Shown here one piece after another: positions 26,712-35,718 of a stretch of DNA of 64,000 bases. The stretch covers positions 55,496 through 119,495 of the forward strand of contig CAJTTM010000005.1 of NCBI GenBank assembly GCA_910579135.1, in the 5' to 3' direction. Source of the stretch: an uncultured Erysipelotrichales bacterium. Lineage in GTDB: Bacteria > Bacillota_I > Bacilli_A > Erysipelotrichales > Coprobacillaceae. The position numbers and the translations under genes are program-made. The number at the start of each line of letters is the position of its first letter. Positions within the stretch are counted from its first letter, which is position 1. The notes beneath the pieces are model-generated. The model was not told the DNA's origin. It saw only the letters and a list, made by a program, of their open reading frames with translations, and searched no databases.

Positions 26712-27499
26712 TATAATACCCTTTCTAAATCATTTTCCTCTTCTTGTTGTTCTTCAAGTTCATGTTCCTCAACAATTGCTTCTAAATCTTTTTGCATTTC
26801 TGAAAGAACATTCTTTTTGACATAATTGACACTTAAAATAATTTCTTTTCTCATTTCCTCAATTGAAGGTTTAGATTGAGAATACAAATACTGAGTTTCA
26901 ACAAGTTTACAGGAACAATCAAGTATAAGTCTTGCATTAGAATATGCTGAACAAAATATATTATTTATATATCCTTGAATATAATCATGTGTTTCAAATT
27001 GTGGAGTAAACTCTTCTATTATCCCTTCCCTTTGTTTCATGATGATATCTCTATTGGTTTCAACAAATTGATAAAGACTCTTAAGATCATCATCAATACC
27101 TCTTAAGTTTGGCTGAACTGTAAATTGATGAACTTTTATTCGATTATTAAGTTGCTTAAGTAAATTATCATTTTCTAAACATTTAATCGGATATGAACAT
27201 CTGAAATATGGATATAATATTCTTAGCTTGTTATACAATATTTTATCTATTTGAATTTCATTGCAATTGTAATAATAGTGTTTATAGTGTTTAATATTTT
27301 CTTCTAATGGATCTAATTGTTCAATCACGTTCATTTGTAAAACATTATCACCTGAAAGAAGATTTAACTCCTCATGAAGTGGCTTTCTTATAATAGCATA
27401 CCCTTGATTGATTTCATCTAAGGTCCAACCTGCTGCCAAATATCTGTCAACAACATGCTGTCCCCATTTTCTGTATGCTTTTAATTCTTTTTCATTCAT
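26711..27499 (-). CDS. Tailed protein of unknown function, possibly frameshifted at its end
   Basis: 262 residues, mostly helical: MNEKELKAYRKWGQHVVDRYLAAGWTLDEI at the start, and a long C-terminal helix QKDLEAIVEEHELEEQQ. It ends EEENDLERVL: EENDLE fits the tail but RVL does not, and the canonical tail DEEDLEME follows in another frame within 40 bases. A one-base slip or indel near 26720 is a simple explanation. No family recognised. AAAGGAG supports the start. Confidence 0.65.
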   Translation of the reverse strand: MNEKELKAYRKWGQHVVDRYLAAGWTLDEINQGYAIIRKPLHEELNLLSGDNVLQMNVIEQLDPLEENIKHYKHYYYNCNEIQIDKILYNKLRILYPYFRCSYPIKCLENDNLLKQLNNRIKVHQFTVQPNLRGIDDDLKSLYQFVETNRDIIMKQREGIIEEFTPQFETHDYIQGYINNIFCSAYSNARLILDCSCKLVETQYLYSQSKPSIEEMRKEIILSVNYVKKNVLSEMQKDLEAIVEEHELEEQQEEENDLERVL

Positions 27500-27516
27500 A
27501 TTTCTTCTCCTTTAAC

Positions 27517-27537
27517 AATAAGGCAAGTTACCTTATT
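27517..27537 (-). repeat. Tail-stop hairpin, copy 12 of 15
   Basis: One substitution from the consensus (GTTACC), which on the transcribed strand still pairs as a G-U wobble. Contains the stop of dprA; 17 bases to the next start. Confidence 0.88.
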
Positions 27538-28348
27538 CCATTTCTATGTCATCTTCATTTTCTTTTACATTTTCTTGATTATCAAGTATCTTAAACAAAT
27601 CTTCTAATGAATTGCACATAAATGCACCATTTTCAATAAGTTCATTACATCCATTATTTTTACTTTTTATCGCTGAAGGAACACACATAATATCTTTTCC
27701 TCCATCCAAGGCACTACTGATAGTATACATTGAACTACTTTTTAAATTGATCTCAGTTACAAGTATAGATGAAGAAAATCCAGCAATTAAACGATTGCGT
27801 GCTAAAAAATTTTTTTCCTTTGGTTTTATTTTTTCAGGATATTCACTAATAACTAAATGGTTATTTTTCAATTCATCATATAATTGTTGATTTTGTGGTG
27901 GATAACAATAATCTATTCCACTGCCTAATACTGCTATGGTCTTTCCGGTGTTTTCTATAGTTTCCTTTTCTGCAACTGTATCAATTCCTAATCCCATACC
28001 ACCTACAATAACATAATTATTTTCAACTAATCCTTTCACAAAATACTGTGTTGCTTTTTCTCCATAAGTGCTTGGATTAGTTGTACCAACTACACCGATT
28101 GTCTTTTCATCTATTAAACTTAAATCGCCATAATAAAATAAAACAAATGGTGGACAAGTTACAGATTTTAATGGTTCAGGATAATCTGAACTAACAATGG
28201 TCGTGTAACGACATTTTAAATCTTTTAATTTATCACACAAATATTCTTCGTTTATTATTTCTTTATTTACAACTGCTCTGTAAATATCATCAAAATTTCC
28301 ATTATATTTAAATGAAAAATATAATAATACTTTTTCTAATTCTCCCAT
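27533..28348 (-). CDS. dprA: DprA/Smf-family ssDNA-binding protein with acidic tail
   Basis: 271 residues. The Rossmann-like DprA core is clear: FVLFYYGDLSLIDEKTIGVVGTTNPSTYG, VIVGGMGLGIDTVAEKETIENTGKTIAVLGSGIDYCYPPQN, ISEYPEKIKPKEKNFLARNRLIAGFSSSILVTEINLKSSSMYTISSALDGGKDIMCVPSA. DprA binds incoming single-stranded DNA and loads RecA (established). Slightly short, lacking the C-terminal winged helix of full-length chromosomal forms. It ends KENEDDIEME, the shared tail. An element-encoded DprA suits DNA that enters a cell as a single strand. Confidence 0.92.
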   Translation of the reverse strand: MGELEKVLLYFSFKYNGNFDDIYRAVVNKEIINEEYLCDKLKDLKCRYTTIVSSDYPEPLKSVTCPPFVLFYYGDLSLIDEKTIGVVGTTNPSTYGEKATQYFVKGLVENNYVIVGGMGLGIDTVAEKETIENTGKTIAVLGSGIDYCYPPQNQQLYDELKNNHLVISEYPEKIKPKEKNFLARNRLIAGFSSSILVTEINLKSSSMYTISSALDGGKDIMCVPSAIKSKNNGCNELIENGAFMCNSLEDLFKILDNQENVKENEDDIEME

Positions 28349-28384
28349 ATATAATTCTCCTCTTTCTTTTTAATTTTAAATTAA

Positions 28385-28405
28385 AATAAGGCAAGTTGCC
28401 TTATT
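28385..28405 (-). repeat. Tail-stop hairpin, copy 13 of 15
   Basis: Perfect 10-base arms over the stop of the gene ending at 28401; 36 bases to the dprA start. Confidence 0.92.
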
Positions 28406-29480
28406 CCATTTCATAATCTTCTTCACTTTCTAATTCATTTTCTTCTTCTAAATTATATAGCTTACCATTTCTGTCCATCTCACCTAAATAATAATAACTA
28501 TATTCATTTTGACCAAAAGCCAGATAAGTATGTTGACCGTTCTTATAATCATATGGTTCTCCCATCATAAATCCTGCTGAAACTTGAACTGTTGATTCGT
28601 TGAATGGAAGACTCAACGGAATCATACAATTAAATATTTGATTATATACATCTTTAGTAATTTCTTGCCCAGGTTTAGCAGAGAACGTCCCATCTTTCCT
28701 CCATTGGTTTGCATCATATATATTATGAAGTAAGGCATACTCTTCTGTTACCGTATCAAATAAAGGTTTAACTTCATTTGCTAACACATCAGTTATCAAA
28801 TTATAATATATATTATAGTTTTCATCTCCTTGATAAAAAATATCTTCTTTGTTATTTTTTACAAGAACTTCTTCTCCACCATTAACATAAACAGTATAAT
28901 TATCTGTGTACATTATACACATATAAGTAACACCATTTTGTTTTATATTAGGAATGATACAATTCTCTGTCTCCATCATTTTACTTTTGATATTTGAATA
29001 CATTTGATTATATATATGATACAAATTATTTATTTTTATACCTTTCCATGTTCCATGAGTATGATTTATTCCATTAAGGAATTTTATTCCAGTACCTCCC
29101 ATTTCTTCCCATTGTAAAAGATTAGGAGTATAATCATCAATTAAAAAATCAGTTAATATAATAGGTGTAAGTCCATGTTCATTAAAGTATTCAGCCTTTG
29201 ACTGTCCATATGGAATAAATACTCTATGTTCTTTGTCCAATGAAGGTACATATTTATCTAACCATTTATTCTTTTCTTCTAAAGCATACTGACTGTCTGT
29301 TAAAAAATGAGAACAGCTATAGACTTCTTTTCCTTCCCTTAACATTTGATTGACTAATTCTACCATATTAAAATTTGGCTCTAAATTTAAAAAATAGTTT
29401 TCTTTATATAATTCTTCATTTGATACATTATTCCATACTGCCATTGTTCCATCCATATCAAAAAAATATCTTGTTTTCAT
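28401..29480 (-). CDS. HAD nucleotidase-like protein with polyvalent C-terminus and tail
   Basis: 359 residues. Residues ~1-150 are a HAD domain of the 5'(3')-deoxyribonucleotidase type: RYFFDMDGTMAVW at 4-16, VYSCSHFLTDSQYALEEKNKWLDKYVP, and ILTDFLIDDYTPNL (motif IV). The C-terminal region (KPGQEITKDVYNQIF, GFMMGEPYDYKNGQHTYLAF, YYYLGEM) resembles modules of polyvalent proteins. It ends ELESEEDYEME. A related HAD without tail lies at 42114. It may act on nucleotides in the cell the element enters, which is inference. Confidence 0.8.
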   Translation of the reverse strand: MKTRYFFDMDGTMAVWNNVSNEELYKENYFLNLEPNFNMVELVNQMLREGKEVYSCSHFLTDSQYALEEKNKWLDKYVPSLDKEHRVFIPYGQSKAEYFNEHGLTPIILTDFLIDDYTPNLLQWEEMGGTGIKFLNGINHTHGTWKGIKINNLYHIYNQMYSNIKSKMMETENCIIPNIKQNGVTYMCIMYTDNYTVYVNGGEEVLVKNNKEDIFYQGDENYNIYYNLITDVLANEVKPLFDTVTEEYALLHNIYDANQWRKDGTFSAKPGQEITKDVYNQIFNCMIPLSLPFNESTVQVSAGFMMGEPYDYKNGQHTYLAFGQNEYSYYYLGEMDRNGKLYNLEEENELESEEDYEME

Positions 29481-29498
29481 AAAATATCTCCTTTTTAA

Positions 29499-31187
29499 TT
29501 ATTCCATTACTAAGTCTTCTTCACTTTCTTCTACATTAGCTTCTTGATATAATGAATTATCATCATGATACACTAATTGATCTAAATTGATATGCTCTCT
29601 AATATATTCTATAGCTTCTTCCATGTTTTTCTTTATATACACATTATTATTTATTGAAATAGAAACATCTCTATTATTTCCATCAATTGTAATAGTATTT
29701 TCTTCAGAAGTAAGTGTAATAGAGGTTGGTAGAGCATTATTTTTGACATTACAAGCAACTTCATCTGTTAATGAAGTTATACTCTTAATTTTCATTTCAT
29801 CTTCTGCAACCTTGTTTAAATGCTCAAAATAGCTAAATTCTTTCTTTATATTTCCAAACTCACCTATCAGCAATCCAACGCTCCTTTCATATCCATCATA
29901 ATAATCATAAATTTCACGATAATTATCTTTAATTAAATAATTATAATTATATTTTAAATGTAATTCTTCTAATTCTTTATCAATTTGTTTACTTCTTTCT
30001 TCATAACTCTTGTGGTCAATTTCTTCTTGCCTATAGCCTTCAAGGGTATTTTTAACACTTATTAATTCAGCAATTGTTTCGCTATAACTATATTCTTTTT
30101 TCCATAGAAAATCCAATGATGTTTGTAAAACAGATTGAGTCTTTTTTAAATCTGATGATCTTGCATTATCTTCAAATCTCTTATAAAATTCATATATTTT
30201 ATATGTTTTATTATTTATAGACTCTATTTCCATTTTATTTTTTTGGATTTTATTCTCTGTTTTCTTAATTTTTTCAGTTACATCATCAATTCTATCATTG
30301 TATGTATTTATTTTTTCTATAGTTTCATCATATTGCAATTGATCGAATTTATGTTCAAAAGTTGAGTTCAATTTATAATCAACATCAGATTGTTCTAATA
30401 TAAGTCTATGTTGTTGATTATATTTACTGATGTTTTCAATGAAATATAACATTTTTTCATTTCTTAACATTTCATCTTTGATATACTTTTGATTTTTTTC
30501 ATCTTGACAGAACTTTTCTTCCATATATTTAATAAGTTTATTGTTCCCTTCAAAATTATAATCAGAAAATAGTTTTAAAAGAATATCTTGTTTTTTATCT
30601 ACATACACATCTAGACCACCATTAGGGGATATATCGCTATATTCTTTTTCACTTCTTGCTATAGACTCTGCTTTCGCATCTAGTTTATCATAAAGTAATT
30701 GTTTTATCTCTGTATCATTTTTCATGTCATCAGGTAATACATTATAAATAAATAGTGTACTATTATATGATTTTAAAAAATTAATAACTTTATCCTTTGT
30801 TAATGAATTAGAATTAATTAAATAATCAATTTTATTTAAGTTTTTATCTCCTTGATACTCATCTTCACTAAATATAGTTATCCATTCATTTTCAAATGGA
30901 AATACAAAATTAATATCAGTTCCTTGATGTGATTCAAGTGAACCATATCTATCTCCTGCTCCTTTACTAATACTTATATACATATTTTCGATGCCTTTAA
31001 TATAAATATCTTTTGTAAAAGATTGATAATAAGCCTGATTAATGCTTTCCTTATTCACATATATTTCATCAGATTCAAAGATATATTCAATATATTCTTC
31101 AGTATCTTCGACGTTATGTGATTTTGCGTAATTGATAATATTATAAACCTTATCTTTTGCTATGAGAATTTCTCTCATTTGTTCCAT
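29499..31187 (-). CDS. Tailed coiled-coil protein, relative of the gene at 11471
   Basis: 562 residues. N-terminal domain (~1-160) includes FIYNVLPDDMKNDTEIKQLLYDK, matching the protein at 11471. A coiled coil spans about 270-420 (KINTYNDRIDDVTEKIKKTENKIQKNKMEIESIN). A C-terminal beta-rich piece, SEENTITIDGNNRDVSISINNNVYIKKNMEEAIEYI, follows. It ends VEESEEDLVME, a tail variant with V in place of E, and no hairpin follows. AGGAGG supports the start. Function unknown; structural or DNA-organising roles are possible. Confidence 0.72.
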   Translation of the reverse strand: MEQMREILIAKDKVYNIINYAKSHNVEDTEEYIEYIFESDEIYVNKESINQAYYQSFTKDIYIKGIENMYISISKGAGDRYGSLESHQGTDINFVFPFENEWITIFSEDEYQGDKNLNKIDYLINSNSLTKDKVINFLKSYNSTLFIYNVLPDDMKNDTEIKQLLYDKLDAKAESIARSEKEYSDISPNGGLDVYVDKKQDILLKLFSDYNFEGNNKLIKYMEEKFCQDEKNQKYIKDEMLRNEKMLYFIENISKYNQQHRLILEQSDVDYKLNSTFEHKFDQLQYDETIEKINTYNDRIDDVTEKIKKTENKIQKNKMEIESINNKTYKIYEFYKRFEDNARSSDLKKTQSVLQTSLDFLWKKEYSYSETIAELISVKNTLEGYRQEEIDHKSYEERSKQIDKELEELHLKYNYNYLIKDNYREIYDYYDGYERSVGLLIGEFGNIKKEFSYFEHLNKVAEDEMKIKSITSLTDEVACNVKNNALPTSITLTSEENTITIDGNNRDVSISINNNVYIKKNMEEAIEYIREHINLDQLVYHDDNSLYQEANVEESEEDLVME

Positions 31188-31289
31188 TGTATTCTCCTCC
31201 TTGTAATAGCTATTAAATTTAATTAAAATATTTACTCTTGTTTATCCAATTATTTATAATTCTTATGCTTTTTCATTCATACTTTTATG

Positions 31290-32039
31290 TCAACACATTA
31301 CTTCCTCATCATTTTCTATCTCTTCCTGAATTTCACTTCTCTGTTCTTCTAATTCTTTGCCAAATCCAAGATAAGATATCTCATCTTCATTTAAGTAAAA
31401 GTTATATTCTCCATTATCATTAAATATACCTAAATCATGTAAATCTTTTTCTATAGATGCTCTCCAATCTAGCAACGCTTCATAATAAGTATCAAAGACA
31501 TAATAATATTCAAATCCATCCAATTCATTTAATCTGTTTTTGTTAATGATTTTTTGAAGATCTTCTTGAGATAAATTTGATAATTCTAAATTAATAATCC
31601 CTACTTCCTGATTAGGCAGTTCAAACATTCTATATTCTTCAAAAACAGCTATAGTTTTCTCCATTATTGATTTTGCATAATTTGTATCTGATATTCTATA
31701 TCCTCTACCATTAAGCATGTAACCTTCTTTAATGTCATTATATATTTCCATAATCCTTGTTTTACTAGCATGAATATAAACAACATCATCTTTTCTTCCA
31801 TCAGGATGATACATTTCTCTTACCTGTTCTCCAAAATAATTAAAAGCATGTTCATTGCTTTTTTCTATAGTATGATTACTGACACGATATTCTTGCCCAT
31901 ATAACCTAAAATAATAGCTATCTTGGTTATAACTCATTTGAATAGCATTTTGATTGCAAAATTCTTCTATTTCTTTCATTTTTATCGCAAATTCTCTTGC
32001 TTTACTTCTACTTGGTGTAAATTTTCTTCTATAACTCAT
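31290..32039 (-). CDS. Tailed conserved element protein (FTPSRSKAREF type)
   Basis: 249 residues. The N-terminus MSYRRKFTPSRSKAREFAIKMKEIEEFCNQN, then SYYFRLYGQEYRVSNHTIEKSN, matches a protein type common in Firmicutes conjugative elements that I cannot name. The rest is helical with IIRNLELSNLSQEDLQKII-like segments. It ends EIENDEEVMC: acidic with a late hydrophobic pair but ending in Cys, the most divergent tail in the set, and no hairpin follows. AGGAGG start, 19 bases after hairpin copy 14. Confidence 0.7.
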   Translation of the reverse strand: MSYRRKFTPSRSKAREFAIKMKEIEEFCNQNAIQMSYNQDSYYFRLYGQEYRVSNHTIEKSNEHAFNYFGEQVREMYHPDGRKDDVVYIHASKTRIMEIYNDIKEGYMLNGRGYRISDTNYAKSIMEKTIAVFEEYRMFELPNQEVGIINLELSNLSQEDLQKIINKNRLNELDGFEYYYVFDTYYEALLDWRASIEKDLHDLGIFNDNGEYNFYLNEDEISYLGFGKELEEQRSEIQEEIENDEEVMC

Positions 32040-32058
32040 AATTTCCTCCTATTAAAAA

Positions 32059-32079
32059 AATAAGGCAACTTGCCTTATT
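32059..32079 (-). repeat. Tail-stop hairpin, copy 14 of 15
   Basis: Perfect 10-base arms over the stop of the gene ending at 32075; 19 bases to the next start. Confidence 0.92.
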
Positions 32080-33172
32080 CCATTTCATAATCTTCTTCAT
32101 TGTCTTCTTGGCTTACTTCATGAATTAAATTCAAATTCGGATTATTCTTCTCATTAATTGAATATAATTCATCTTCGGTCCATACATCATTACCCAACAA
32201 ATAAAAATTTGCTGGTTCATAAAAATTGTGGGTTTGAATGACTGCATTATTATATACTTCTTTATCAGTATATAATGATACATCAAAATCTCCCTCAGCA
32301 TAATTTATTATCATCATATAATCATTGTTTCGATAATATCCAGCATATCTAAATGGTATGCCATAATCACAATGAAACGATTTTGCCATATAATGAGTAT
32401 CATCTAAATCAATATGTCCAAAAAAGGTTTCATGATCCTCATAAACCGTATTTGTTTTCATATGATTATTAATTAATGTTTTAATTGCAGTAGGTATATT
32501 ATAATTATCTAAATCATAACTAGCTATATTTACTTTCTTACTATCATTCAAAAAATCATTAACATCATACTCTATCTCCTGATTCCAAATTTTGCTTGCT
32601 AATGTTTTTTGATAATCATGAAATTCATTATGTGTCATTTGTAACATGTTTATTTTTTTTCCATCTATAACTGTTTCTTTACCAGTTACCCAGTCAACAT
32701 TACGCTTCAAACACATTCTTCTTGCTGCTTGTACACTGTCATTTTCATATGGACCCTTTGCTTTAGCTAAACTCTCCTCTATTTTTTTATTGCGATTATT
32801 TTCCTTTTCAACGGTTATTCCATAATTAAATCCTGCAGTAATACATTCATGTGCACCAATACAATGTTTAATGTCTTCAACTGGTTTATACATTAATACT
32901 TCGCTTAGTAATATACCTTTCCAATTATCTAAAAATTCAATTTGATCTGTTTGTTTAAACATATAATTTAATCGTCTTTTTAGCATTTCATCATTCTGTG
33001 CTAAAGTCACATAGTTTATATCTGTATGCTTTAAATTTGGTAATTTCTTTGCTGAATTCATTAGGTAACTTACAATACCAACAGCATAATAAAAATCTTT
33101 GTCACTGTTCAAAATAGTATCTTCACCATAACTTTTTTTAGCACGATTAACTAATTCTTTTAAATCATTCAT
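32075..33172 (-). CDS. Tailed protein with a Cas8b/Cas11-like helical segment
   Basis: 365 residues from MNDLKELVNRAKKSYG. Residues ~20-120 (DKDFYYAVGIVSYLMNSAKK, LAQNDEMLKRRLNYMFKQ, LLSEVLMYKP, ECITAGFNYG) recall the C-terminal helical bundle of type I-B Cas8b (F-Y-x-x-G-x-x-x-Y-L...S/A-K, N..LK..), a similarity from memory and not tested. A middle part follows (GKKINMLQMTHNEFHDY). The C-terminal part (FFGHIDLDDTHYMAKSFHCDYGIPFRYAGYYRNND) looks like a polyvalent-protein domain. It ends EDNEEDYEME. No other cas gene is in the window. Confidence 0.6.
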   Translation of the reverse strand: MNDLKELVNRAKKSYGEDTILNSDKDFYYAVGIVSYLMNSAKKLPNLKHTDINYVTLAQNDEMLKRRLNYMFKQTDQIEFLDNWKGILLSEVLMYKPVEDIKHCIGAHECITAGFNYGITVEKENNRNKKIEESLAKAKGPYENDSVQAARRMCLKRNVDWVTGKETVIDGKKINMLQMTHNEFHDYQKTLASKIWNQEIEYDVNDFLNDSKKVNIASYDLDNYNIPTAIKTLINNHMKTNTVYEDHETFFGHIDLDDTHYMAKSFHCDYGIPFRYAGYYRNNDYMMIINYAEGDFDVSLYTDKEVYNNAVIQTHNFYEPANFYLLGNDVWTEDELYSINEKNNPNLNLIHEVSQEDNEEDYEME

Positions 33173-33285
33173 ATTTATACTCAATCCTCTCTTTCTAAAT
33201 CAACTATTTTTTTACACGCATTACCTCTCCTGATAAGGATATTTGTTTTCTTTATCAGATTTATTCATATTATTATTTTTATATT

Positions 33286-33888
33286 TTACGTATTATTAAT
33301 TTCTGATATAAGTTTATATAAATTTGCACACTCTTCTGCATATTTCCTTATCATCCATTTTTCAAATTCTTTAAGTTTTTTTGATTTCTTATGAATAGAA
33401 GTATCAACAAAAAGTTTCTTTTCTAAAAACATGCTTTCATCTTTTGCTTTTTTTGTTTCTTTTTTTAATTTTTTAAAATTTTCAATTTTTACAGGCACAA
33501 AAATTAATTCGTAATACATATTAACATATTTAAGATGTAATAACTTTTTTTTAAGAATACGTTTTGCCTTTCCATAATAACAAAATTGAAAATACCCATT
33601 TAAATTAGCAGTTTCAATTTCATTGAATATCAAATCATTAATAAGAGAATCTTCCCTCAAATCAATAAGAGCATATTTAATTTTATCTCCTTCACTGTTT
33701 ACACAGTATTTTTTTATTTTTATTTCGACTACATAAAACCTATACTCTTGTTTCATTTTATCAAATACTTCTGAATTGAAATGTTTTCTTTTTTTTCCTC
33801 TTTCACAGAATATATTAAAATTTTTTATATTTAATAAATTTTCTTGAAACCCAAAATCATATTTAACATCATCGATATCATAACTCAT
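33286..33888 (-). CDS. Basic protein of unknown function, untailed
   Basis: 200 residues, very Lys-rich, MSYDIDDVKYDFGF to YKLISEINNT. The middle is alternately beta-like (RFYVVEIKIKKYCVNSEGDKIKYALIDLREDSLI) and basic helical (KIENFKKLKKETKKAKDES). Its ribosome site GGAGGA is the coding end of the preceding gene's tail (EMEEI), so the two are coupled. It has no tail. Nucleic-acid binding is suggested only by charge. Confidence 0.6.
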   Translation of the reverse strand: MSYDIDDVKYDFGFQENLLNIKNFNIFCERGKKRKHFNSEVFDKMKQEYRFYVVEIKIKKYCVNSEGDKIKYALIDLREDSLINDLIFNEIETANLNGYFQFCYYGKAKRILKKKLLHLKYVNMYYELIFVPVKIENFKKLKKETKKAKDESMFLEKKLFVDTSIHKKSKKLKEFEKWMIRKYAEECANLYKLISEINNT

Positions 33889-33890
33889 AT

Positions 33891-34565
33891 TTATATTTCC
33901 TCCATTTCGTAATCTTCTTTCTCTGTATCCATAAAATATTCTAGATTATCAACATGTATTGCTTCTATAAAATCATGACTATTCAATTGAGCAATATCAT
34001 CAATTGAACAATTATGTTCCTTGATTGCATTACATGTAAGATAAACTATATCTTCTAACGAGACTGATATATTTGTCTTCATGTACGCTCTAAGAGAAAC
34101 AGCATAAATATCCTCTGCCTCTTTTCTGCTAAAATCCATACTCATTGCTTGATATAAACATATCCCCTTTTTTAAAGCATTATCATCAAATATTGTTCTA
34201 AGATTTAAATATGCTTGAAGAATATCCATATCTGATGAGAGCGTAATTGAATGAACTTGATTCTCTTTTTCGTAAGTTTCATAACAATCTTTTATTAATT
34301 TGTGCAATATTTCTGCACATAAGTTATCTTTAGGATAATTATTTAAATCTTCGCAAGAATATCCCTTTACATTAGAAAAAATCAATTCAAAGAAATCATA
34401 GACATTATCTTTATTCATATTTTCCACAATATCTATATTATTGTTAAAATGTTTTTCCTCTTCTTTATGATCTAATATATATTTATATATATCTTGTTTT
34501 AATTTTCCACTTTCAAATTCTTTTGTAAAATCTTCTACTTTATTGTATTCAATAATCATTGCCAT
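33891..34565 (-). CDS. Tailed protein of unknown function
   Basis: 224 residues, MAMIIEYNKVEDFTKEFESG, helical throughout. It contains MSMDFSRKEAEDIYAVSLRAYMKTNISVSLEDIVYLTCNAIKEHNCSIDDIAQL, which has no family I recognise. It ends TEKEDYEMEEI: the tail core EDYEME followed by two extra residues. Here GAAATGGAGGAAATA both encodes the tail and supplies the next gene's ribosome site. Start follows GGAGG by about ten bases. Confidence 0.65.
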   Translation of the reverse strand: MAMIIEYNKVEDFTKEFESGKLKQDIYKYILDHKEEEKHFNNNIDIVENMNKDNVYDFFELIFSNVKGYSCEDLNNYPKDNLCAEILHKLIKDCYETYEKENQVHSITLSSDMDILQAYLNLRTIFDDNALKKGICLYQAMSMDFSRKEAEDIYAVSLRAYMKTNISVSLEDIVYLTCNAIKEHNCSIDDIAQLNSHDFIEAIHVDNLEYFMDTEKEDYEMEEI

Positions 34566-34567
34566 AT

Positions 34568-35692
34568 TTATTCAACCTCCATTTCTTCATACTCATTTAC
34601 TATGTCATGTCTATCTTCTGGTTGATCCTTTGATATAAAAAAGCTATCCTCTTTTTCTCTTACCTTAATAAGTAAATTATTGAGATCTTCTCCTGATTGG
34701 ATTTCCTCACCTTCATATCTATTAAAAACAGATAACTTGATTGGTAAATTATTCTTCTTAAGATATTCTTCTATCTGCTTATACGCATGATATCCTGCTT
34801 CATCATTATCACAGGCACATATAATTTCTTCTACATCTTTAAGACATTCTCTTGTGTTGCGATTATACCAAAAAGTATTCACTACACTTCCTGCTCCTGA
34901 AGAACATAAGATGTGTGCATCATTTGTTTTCCAATTTAATGACAAATAGCTTAATCCATCTATTACACATTCTGTAAGAACTATTTTCTTTACTGGATTT
35001 TTATTTTCTATGAATAATCCACATAATTTATATGAACCCTCACAGTCCCTTTGAAATTTTAACGATGGATCTGTTCCTCTTCTAACTCCAAAACGAGCAT
35101 TTTTATCAGCGTCATAACCTACAAATACACAGTTATGATATATATCTTCATATAACATATTCTCATTTTTTAGATAATTAATAACTTCTTCACTTATACG
35201 TCTTGTTTCCAATAAATAATTAGTAGCACTTAAATCGTCTACATTTGGTGTTGGTAATGTCAATCCTTTACTTATATAACTTTTATCCTCAATAGAATCA
35301 TACTGATATAGTTCTACCACATTAGGATCTCTTGTTTTATAGTATTCAACAATATCTTCTATAGCTGCATTGTGAGAATATCCATTAAACTTTGCAACAA
35401 ATTCAATGATATCCATTGGTTTATTTGAATACTTATTCCAATACACTTTATTAATCCCTAGATCAAATACTAATGAACTTAACTCTTTGCATTTTAAATA
35501 TCTTTCTCCCTTTTTTGATTTAAAAATTGTTAAACCAAGGACATTTGAAGCAAATTCTACAATGTTTAGATTGTTTTTAACTTCTTGTAATGAATTAAGT
35601 CGGACAGCCTTTTCTTCCTTTGTGAAAATTTTAGGACTTACTTTTCTATTACCAAAAAAAGGATTTGCATTAGGGTTTGGATTTCCTTCCAT
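34568..35692 (-). CDS. DUF3991/Toprim primase-like protein with acidic tail
   Basis: 374 residues from MEGNPNPNANPFFGN, the ATG eight bases after AAGGAG; upstream codons run through a hairpin copy. A DUF3991-type N-terminus (SLQEVKNNLNIVEFASNVLGLTI, NKPMDIIEFVAKFNG) leads to YLLETRRISEEVINYLKNENMLYEDIYHNCVFVGYD and a Toprim domain: IVLTECVIDGLSYLSL (acidic motif), ICACDNDEAGYHAYKQIEEYL (DxD-type). Such proteins are widespread on conjugative elements and resemble primases or nucleases. It ends VNEYEEMEVE, a tail variant, with no hairpin. Confidence 0.85.
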   Translation of the reverse strand: MEGNPNPNANPFFGNRKVSPKIFTKEEKAVRLNSLQEVKNNLNIVEFASNVLGLTIFKSKKGERYLKCKELSSLVFDLGINKVYWNKYSNKPMDIIEFVAKFNGYSHNAAIEDIVEYYKTRDPNVVELYQYDSIEDKSYISKGLTLPTPNVDDLSATNYLLETRRISEEVINYLKNENMLYEDIYHNCVFVGYDADKNARFGVRRGTDPSLKFQRDCEGSYKLCGLFIENKNPVKKIVLTECVIDGLSYLSLNWKTNDAHILCSSGAGSVVNTFWYNRNTRECLKDVEEIICACDNDEAGYHAYKQIEEYLKKNNLPIKLSVFNRYEGEEIQSGEDLNNLLIKVREKEDSFFISKDQPEDRHDIVNEYEEMEVE

Positions 35693-35718
35693 CTTCATCT
35701 CTCCTTCCTTAATAAAAA

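Noticed and set aside
33885..34580. Acidic tails as mere by-products of ribosome sites for the next gene
   Set aside because: True for the tail at 33891 (GGAGGA codes for E-E), but most tails are followed by a hairpin and a separate ribosome site, and tail codons are usually GAA, not GAG.
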